Translations under genes and position numbers: made by a program
Assembly: GCF_030867095.1 (NCBI RefSeq)
Contig: NC_081831.1
Coordinates: 43,089,319-43,153,318, forward strand
From: Alligator mississippiensis
Taxonomy: Eukaryota > Chordata > Crocodylia > Alligatoridae
DNA: 64,000 nt
Reading direction: 5' to 3'
The notes under the pieces: generated by a model
The model's input: only the letters and a program-made list of their open reading frames with translations
Told to the model about the DNA's origin: nothing
Database searches by the model: none
Part shown: piece after piece, positions 58,281 to 64,000 of the stretch
Position numbering within the stretch: position 1 is the first letter of the stretch
How the letters are laid out: each line of letters starts with the position of its first letter

Positions 58281-59445
58281 GGCTAAGGGGTTGTAGTACA
58301 TGCATGGGGATAGAAGTGCTTATTTTGAGGCAGAGGGCATCAGTAAAATAAATTAAAAAAAAAAAAAAAGCCTGGTTTAACTTCAGGTTGTAGACTGGTG
58401 CTGCCATCTAGGATTAAATAGTAAATAGCTCTTCCCAGATCCTTTCTGTTCTCTTCCCTACACATTACAGCCTGGGTCACAGTCATTGTTAACCCACCCT
58501 CATTCTGCTGTGCCCTTTGAAGGGACCAGCCCAGCCTGGTGGAGTTGTTTTGTCTGGCAAGGCACTTCTGCATAGAAGGATTTAAAAGAAACACCCAGAC
58601 ACACACCCTACTTCTCCTTCCTCTCCCTCCCCCTTGGAAATGGAAAGATTGATGCTCCCACATATGGTGCTCATCCTCACACAATACAAGGACTATTGTT
58701 CATCAGCTTGATTTCTTTATAAAATTAGTATTATACACTCCTTTCTCTGGAGCCAAGTTAAGGTAAGTCTGTGGCAAAACTCCCATTAAGTGCAGTGTTC
58801 TTTTTTTCCTGGTTCCCAGAAGGAATGTGTTGTACAGGGGACTTATTAAAGTGTGAACTTCCATGTAGGAGATCACTTGCTAGCTTTCTGCTGAAGAGCT
58901 GAGGCTGTGCTTGTACTACTAGTCACAGTTTTCCTCACACCCACCATCTATGCAGAAATTCCCACGTTTGATCAAATGCAGCAATCCACCTTGACCCTGG
59001 AAGTGCTGTTGAACTTCAGGTTAACCCTGCTTCCCTCCCAATTTGTCCCTTTCTGCACTCTGTTTAGGACTTTCCTGTGCACTGCAGGTTTTGAGGAGAA
59101 AGAAGTTTGTTACTAATAACCTCCCATTCCTGACATCCAGCCTTTCTGTCCTCGCTTCCTGCCTCTGTTACCTGTTTTTACAGCTGAGCCCAGATGAAGA
59201 GGCAAGCAATTTATACAGTGATTTCTGGAAGGGTTCTGCTCCAGGAATAGGAAATGCAACAAGGATGGTTTCAGTGTGGGCTGCAAGGTTGGCTATATAT
59301 GGGAAAGAGTAGCACACATCTTGCAGTGCTTCAGGACAGTCCTCATTCAACCCTAAATTTCAATAACCATACAGATCTGCTGTAAGGCTAGACATGCTAC
59401 ACTAGCTGTGACCTGTGAAATCTGTGTGACTGTCCTAGTGTTTGA
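58281..59445. other. Gene-free gap
   Basis: No supported gene. Contains an A-rich tract near 58351-58368 and ordinary sequence. Confidence 0.4.
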
Positions 59446-59749
59446 CATTTGGTGCTCAACCCCAGCCTGTGGACCAAATCCAGCCCATGGAGCCACAGCA
59501 TCCAGCCCACCAGGTTTCCCCTGAGTCAGAAACTTAGCAGAAAGGAGGAGTGGCAATTAATGCTGTTACCCCTTCCCCCACCACTCAGTTTCCAAGCCCT
59601 GGACTGCCCCTCTCCTACACTGCTGGATCTGGGCTGGGCTTTCCTTGCCTGCCCTCCACACCAGATTGGACTCACCGGCTGGATCCAGTCTGCAGAAGGA
59701 CTGGGTGCCACCTATCTGGCCCTCAGGGCAAAAAGGTTGAGCACTCCTG
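59446..59749. mobile_element. Small hAT-like remnant (304 bp)
   Basis: The left tip CATTTGGTGCTCAACC and right tip (reverse complement CAGGAGTGCTCAACC) form degenerate inverted repeats. Internal CCAAATCCAGCCCATGG and CTATCTGGCCCTCAGGG also mirror each other loosely. No target duplication found. Confidence 0.5.
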
Positions 59750-60202
59750 ATCTGGCACCATGGCAGATGTCCCTGTCTGAGCTTGCTGGCATGTTGGTGT
59801 GGTGCTCCCACTCTAAGCTCAGTCAGTCTTTTCTACAACTGGGCCAAAGAGCTACTGAGCTTTCTGAGCTCACTACCATGTCAGCATGGGCTCTGACTGG
59901 AGCCACTGCTTTTGCACATCTCCAGTGGGTGAACATTGCTACTGGCAGTGATAAAAAGGAGGATGAGTCCTCCTTTTTATCACTGCCACTGAATTTAGCA
60001 GCTGATGACTGCCAAGCTCAGAGAGTTTACTGTGCATGCTAAATTCCAGCAGTGTTTTTCTATGTGGCCCTTGATTCTTTTCTGATTTTGGGGGTTTGAC
60101 CCACTTGTAAAGAAGGTTTACACCTGTGCTGAACCACACACATACATGCTACATTAAGATGTAGAATCTCCTGGCCTAAAGATAGATTTCTCTCAGTCCA
60201 AA
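59750..60202. other. Gene-free gap
   Basis: No supported gene. A local inverted repeat AAAAAGGAGGATGAGTCC/TCCTTTTT occurs at about 59953-59980. Confidence 0.4.
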
Positions 60203-60210
60203 CATCCAAT

Positions 60211-60440
60211 ACCACCTGAGCTGGGGGTAGGCATCCCCCAGAACAAATGCCAGAGCATGGCACACAAAGGCTTTTTGCTTGGCACGTGCACCTTGGGGTG
60301 AACAGCAGGGAAGGGGCTGGGGCTGTGCTGCCACAACAGGGATTGGGCCCCATGTGGCTACCCCGCTGTCTACCCCAACATCTTACAAGTTGAGGTTGTG
60401 GGTATTTTTGTCACACTGCCCAGAAATGTTGCTGACCCCT
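60211..60440. mobile_element. Short hAT remnant related to the 12270 element
   Basis: The left part CTGGGGGTAGGCATCC and the right end (reverse complement AGGGGTCAGCAACATTTC) resemble the CAGGGGTCGGCAACC tips at 12270, and the subterminal GAGCATGGCACAC also matches. CATCCAAT flanks both sides (60203-60210 and 60441-60448), a perfect 8-bp duplication, although about ten extra bases precede the left tip. Confidence 0.55.
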
Positions 60441-60448
60441 CATCCAAT

Positions 60449-61149
60449 CTGTGTCTAAAGAATCTGCAAAATCTCATTAATCAGCCATATTCGTTATGTG
60501 CCAACAAATGCCATTTACAGACAGTGTTATGTAGTACTTAAATGCTTGAAATGCTCCTAATATCTCCTTTCTCTCTTGCAACTTTGACTTCATCTTCTGA
60601 CCTTCTGGATCTTCTGTTCTTTTACATTGAAGGTCAGGGAACAAGCCTGAACCCGAAGTTTGACAAAGCTCCACTCTGACCTTGATCTTTTTCCTTATCT
60701 CATCTGAACCTGCTTGCAAGAAGTGATGTTACTGTGCTTGGTTTAAGGTAGGCAGCCTCCCGGTCTACAACTTGATCTAATGGTATGCAAGTCTTGAGAC
60801 AGTTAGTATGGGATGAGGACCATCATAGAACTTGTTTTAATGCCCCGTGGAATGTTTAGCTGCTCTGACAATGTTTCTCACCGGGGCATTGCAGTTAGTG
60901 TGTCTGAAAGTTGTGGGCAGCTAAGCTTTAATATCTTTGTGGATGTTGATTCTTTTGGATTAGTCCAGGATCTCACAGCTACTATAACAAGCAAGGTGCT
61001 AATGGGAGTACACATTGACTCAATGCCCTGGGCCTTGAATGTCACTGAGGGAGGAAACATTAACTATGGTATCTTTTTTTTCATGTCTTTGATCCACTTG
61101 TCTCATGAAGACAGAAGACATGAGAAATCATGCTATTAAGTCATCTGGT
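60449..61149. other. Gene-free gap
   Basis: No supported gene. The 108-codon frame at 60813-61139 shows no domain I recognise. Confidence 0.4.
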
Positions 61150-62425
61150 CCCATCAGCTAAGACTGGATGGGTTCATAGCAGGCAGATCCTGCCTGATTA
61201 ACCTGGCTTCTTTTTATGACTGGGTCACAAAATGCTTGGATGAAGAAATAGAGGTAGATGTTATTTACTTAGATTTTAAAAAGGGCTTTAACACAATGTT
61301 GCACCCAATTCTTATAAATAAACTAAGCAGTTGCAATGTAAATTATTACACAGTCCGGCAGGTGGAAAATTGGCTTGTGGGATGCACCCAGACAGTGGTG
61401 ATGGATGAGTTGGTTGCTACCTGGAGAAATGTGGGCAGTGGAGTCCCCCAAGGCTCTGTCCTGGGATCAGTGCTGTTCAATATCCTTATTAGTGACTTGG
61501 ATGAGGGAGTAGAAAGCACTCTGTCCAAGTCTGCAGACCACACCACACTATGTGGGAGAGGTAAACAAACTAGAGGGCAGGGAGTGAATCCAGGCAGATT
61601 TGGAAGGGGTGGGGAAATGGGCAGAACAGAATAGGATGCAGTTTAACAAGGATAAGTGCCATGTGTTGCATCTGGGGAGGAAGAATCATCAACACTCCTA
61701 CAACCTGGGAGGTAGCATTCTAAATAGCACAACTGCAGAAAGGGATCTTGGAGTCATAGTCAACTGCAAAATGAACATGAGTCACCAATGTGATGAAGTA
61801 AATAAGTAAAGCTAACTGCACTCTTTCTTGCATAAGTAGATGCATCATGAACAGGTCTAGGGAGGTGATACTTCTCCTCTGTGCGGCATTGGTCAGGCCG
61901 TAGCTGGAGTACTGCATCCAGTTTTGGGCACCGCACTTCAGGAGTGATGTGGATAACTTGGAAAGGGTTCAGAGGAGGGCCACCCATCTGGTTAAAGGCC
62001 TACAGGAAAACCCTATGAGGACCGATTTGAAGGACTTGAATCTCTTCAGCCTCCACAGGAGAAGTCTGAGAGGTGATCTTGTGGCCACCTATAAACTCAT
62101 CGGGGGAGGAGAGGGGGACAGCAGTAAATGGGGGATATGATGTTTACCAGGGCACCATCAGGGTAACTAGAAGCAATGGCCACAAACTGAAGGAGAGCAA
62201 ATTTAGAATGGACATCAGGAAAAAATTCTTTACAGTGTGGGTTGCCAAAATATGGAATATGCTTCTAAGGGAGGTGGTGCTATCCCCTTCCTTGGAGGTA
62301 TTTAAGAGGAGATTGGACAAACACCTGGCTGGGGTCATCTGACCCCCAGTACTCTTTCCTGCCCAGGGCAGGGGTCTGATTCAATGATATAATAAGTCCC
62401 TTCCGACCCTGACATCTATGACTTT
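61150..62425 (+). mobile_element. CR1 LINE fragment (reverse transcriptase to 3' end)
   Basis: It begins inside the RT ([21 protein letters not shown] by decayed reading) and continues with [20 protein letters not shown] and [19 protein letters not shown]. The catalytic motif, FADD in the intact copy, is SADH here, and several frameshifts follow. C-terminal blocks FRMDIRKKFFT and LEVFKRRLDKHLAGVI are present, then the 3' end TCCCTTCCGACCCTGACATC. Inactive, but the closest relative in this window to the copy at 9067 by tail sequence. Confidence 0.9.
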
Positions 62426-64000
62426 GAAGGAAAATATATTGTCCTATCAGATTATCTGTATGGTGATCAGTGGGATGCACAGTATTACAGTCTTCTGGCC
62501 ATGATATTCACATCCTACATTCCCTCTTCCCAGTCCTTGTCCTCATGAATCAGCTTGGGGTGTGTGTGGCCTGCGATACAGTAAGTGGGAGCAAGATGAC
62601 TTAATCCTTCCCTGGCAACTGAATTCACAGCAGGAGCTTCAGCTGATGGGACCTGGAACCCCTGGATCCTGGGTTAAATGTGAGGAGCTGGAGGAAAGCA
62701 TTTCAGAGAGAGGGCCTTGGCTCTGGAACTTGCTTCTCCTATCAGTCTAGCAGTGCCTGAGTTTGTCCCCTCAGAAAACAGAGCGAGGTCTATCTTTTTC
62801 CTTGTGCTTTGTCTGCTATAGCTCTAACTGCATGGGCTAAGACGGGAGATTCTGTAGTCCTTTTTGCTGGGAGGGATTTTATTGATGCACTGGGGATGTC
62901 TTTGGTATGCACTGATTGATTTTCCCCTAAGGCAATAGATAGTTGCATTGAAATAAGCTGAAAATAATACATGGAGACTGTAACCTCTCTGGGGCATGGA
63001 CTATTATTTGTTCAGCACATTTTATCTATTATAAAATGCCGTGTCCATCCATGGTGCTGTATAAATAAGCCTCACCGCAGTCTGTGAAGGCTACTTGTGA
63101 GCATCCTCAGCTGGAACACAGCCCACACATTATCTCCAAGTTACAAATACACTTCAGAACTCTGTCATAGGATTTTTTTTTCCACTGGGTCCCATGACCC
63201 TTTCTTCCCCAGGCTCTGGGGTAGCTGCTTGGTAAGGAATGGTGACCAGAATGTTACCCTTATTGTATCGACCTGAAAGAAATCTGATTTATAAGTAACC
63301 ATTTGCCCTCCACACTGTAAACCTCACCTGGGGAAAAAAATGGCCATTTGGGGCCAAGGCACTGGGCTATTTTGCTGACACATTCTACTTACTGAAAAAA
63401 ATAAACTCTTTGAAATATATGGGCTCAACTGGAATTTCTCTAATACCTGTTTTACTACACAAATGTTTTTCCAAGGGCCTAGCTTTGAGGTAGATGAGGA
63501 TTTTCAAGTTCTTTCAGCTATCCCCACTAATAATAGTAATAAAACTAATAATGCATAGCCAGTAACACCCAGTCTGGGGCTTCCCCACTCGTGAGTTAAT
63601 TCTGCTGTTCTCTTCCTGCAGAATCACCTGGGATTCATGATAACAAAACAGTGACTTCAGAACAACACTCCTCCCAGAGCCTTGTACTTGAAGCATTGAT
63701 TTTTGCTTCCTATTACCATAGCAACAAGAGTCCATCTCTTCAGAAACTAGCCAGTGGAAACTACAAAAGGTAACCTTTTGAGAGACTTGAAATCCAGGGA
63801 CCTTCCCCCAGGGGAAGGAGTCTGATGGAAAAGAGGCAGTTTCCAAGAGTCAAATGGGGTGCTCTAAGGGAGTGGAGTTCATGTTCTGCAAATACCAGTC
63901 TCTGCTGCTGTTTTTCAGGAGCAAAGTTCTTGAGTGCCTTGCTTCAGTCAAGGGAAAAGAAACTGGTGGATTTGGGTAAGTATCTGCTGAGTAGGCTCCA
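62426..64000. other. Gene-free sequence to the window end
   Basis: Ordinary AT-rich DNA with no supported gene, repeat or regulatory element. Confidence 0.4.

Noticed and set aside
59449-60042. 197-codon plus-strand frame
   Set aside because: Overlaps a hAT-like remnant and shows no domain; likely chance opening.
1-64000. CRISPR array, operon, defence or biosynthetic system
   Set aside because: No regularly spaced repeats and no clustered bacterial-type genes; the sequence is vertebrate nuclear DNA.

Overview
This window reads as vertebrate, and more precisely archosaur or turtle-like, nuclear DNA; a crocodilian is the best guess. The pointers are many CR1 LINE copies ending in ATTCATAG- or ATTCTATG-type 3' repeats, one of them with an almost undamaged ORF2. 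There are also old MIR and L2 remnants, several hAT-type non-autonomous transposons, and an AT-rich, CpG-poor background. There are no bacterial features, no CRISPR array, no rRNA or tRNA gene, and no gene cluster.

Only one host gene is supported. A + strand exon at 37962-38551 encodes the C-terminal cytoplasmic tail of a delta-2 protocadherin that I recognise as PCDH19 (cell adhesion, neuronal). It starts at a clean splice acceptor, carries the CM2 block (HSDRCWMP), and ends in the PCDH19-like RLKDIVL C-terminus. About 5.3 kb of likely 3' UTR follows, with the best polyadenylation signal at 43799. No other PCDH19 exon is visible, so 1-37961 is inferred to be the last intron and 43.8-64 kb to be downstream intergenic DNA.

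The rest is mostly a record of transposition. At 2-9 kb lie two oppositely oriented copies of a long foldback element. The second abuts a 3.1-kb CR1 (9067-12182, minus strand), whose ORF2 is split only at a poly(C) run. Next comes a 2.36-kb GC-rich non-autonomous hAT with a perfect 8-bp target duplication (12270-14630), then a small hAT and a 34-bp poly(C) run. From 17 to 35 kb there are a CR1 stub, the first three of four copies of a second TIR family ('family X'; the fourth lies at 51.9 kb), an L2 reverse-transcriptase remnant, a CR1 that has lost its reverse transcriptase, a hAT in an (AG)n tract, and a shorter TIR element. From 49 to 62 kb there are a hairpin MITE, a CpG-retaining segment of unknown origin, further family X and hAT elements, and three CR1 fragments, one of them split by an insertion.

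I did not find an undescribed multi-gene system. The items most worth checking are the two non-autonomous families (foldback and family X), ZNF143-like motifs carried by family X, the excess of long poly(C)/poly(G) tracts, and a few AT-rich gene-free blocks that look like conserved non-coding elements. All repeat family names and the gene name rest on recognition by eye, not on database search.
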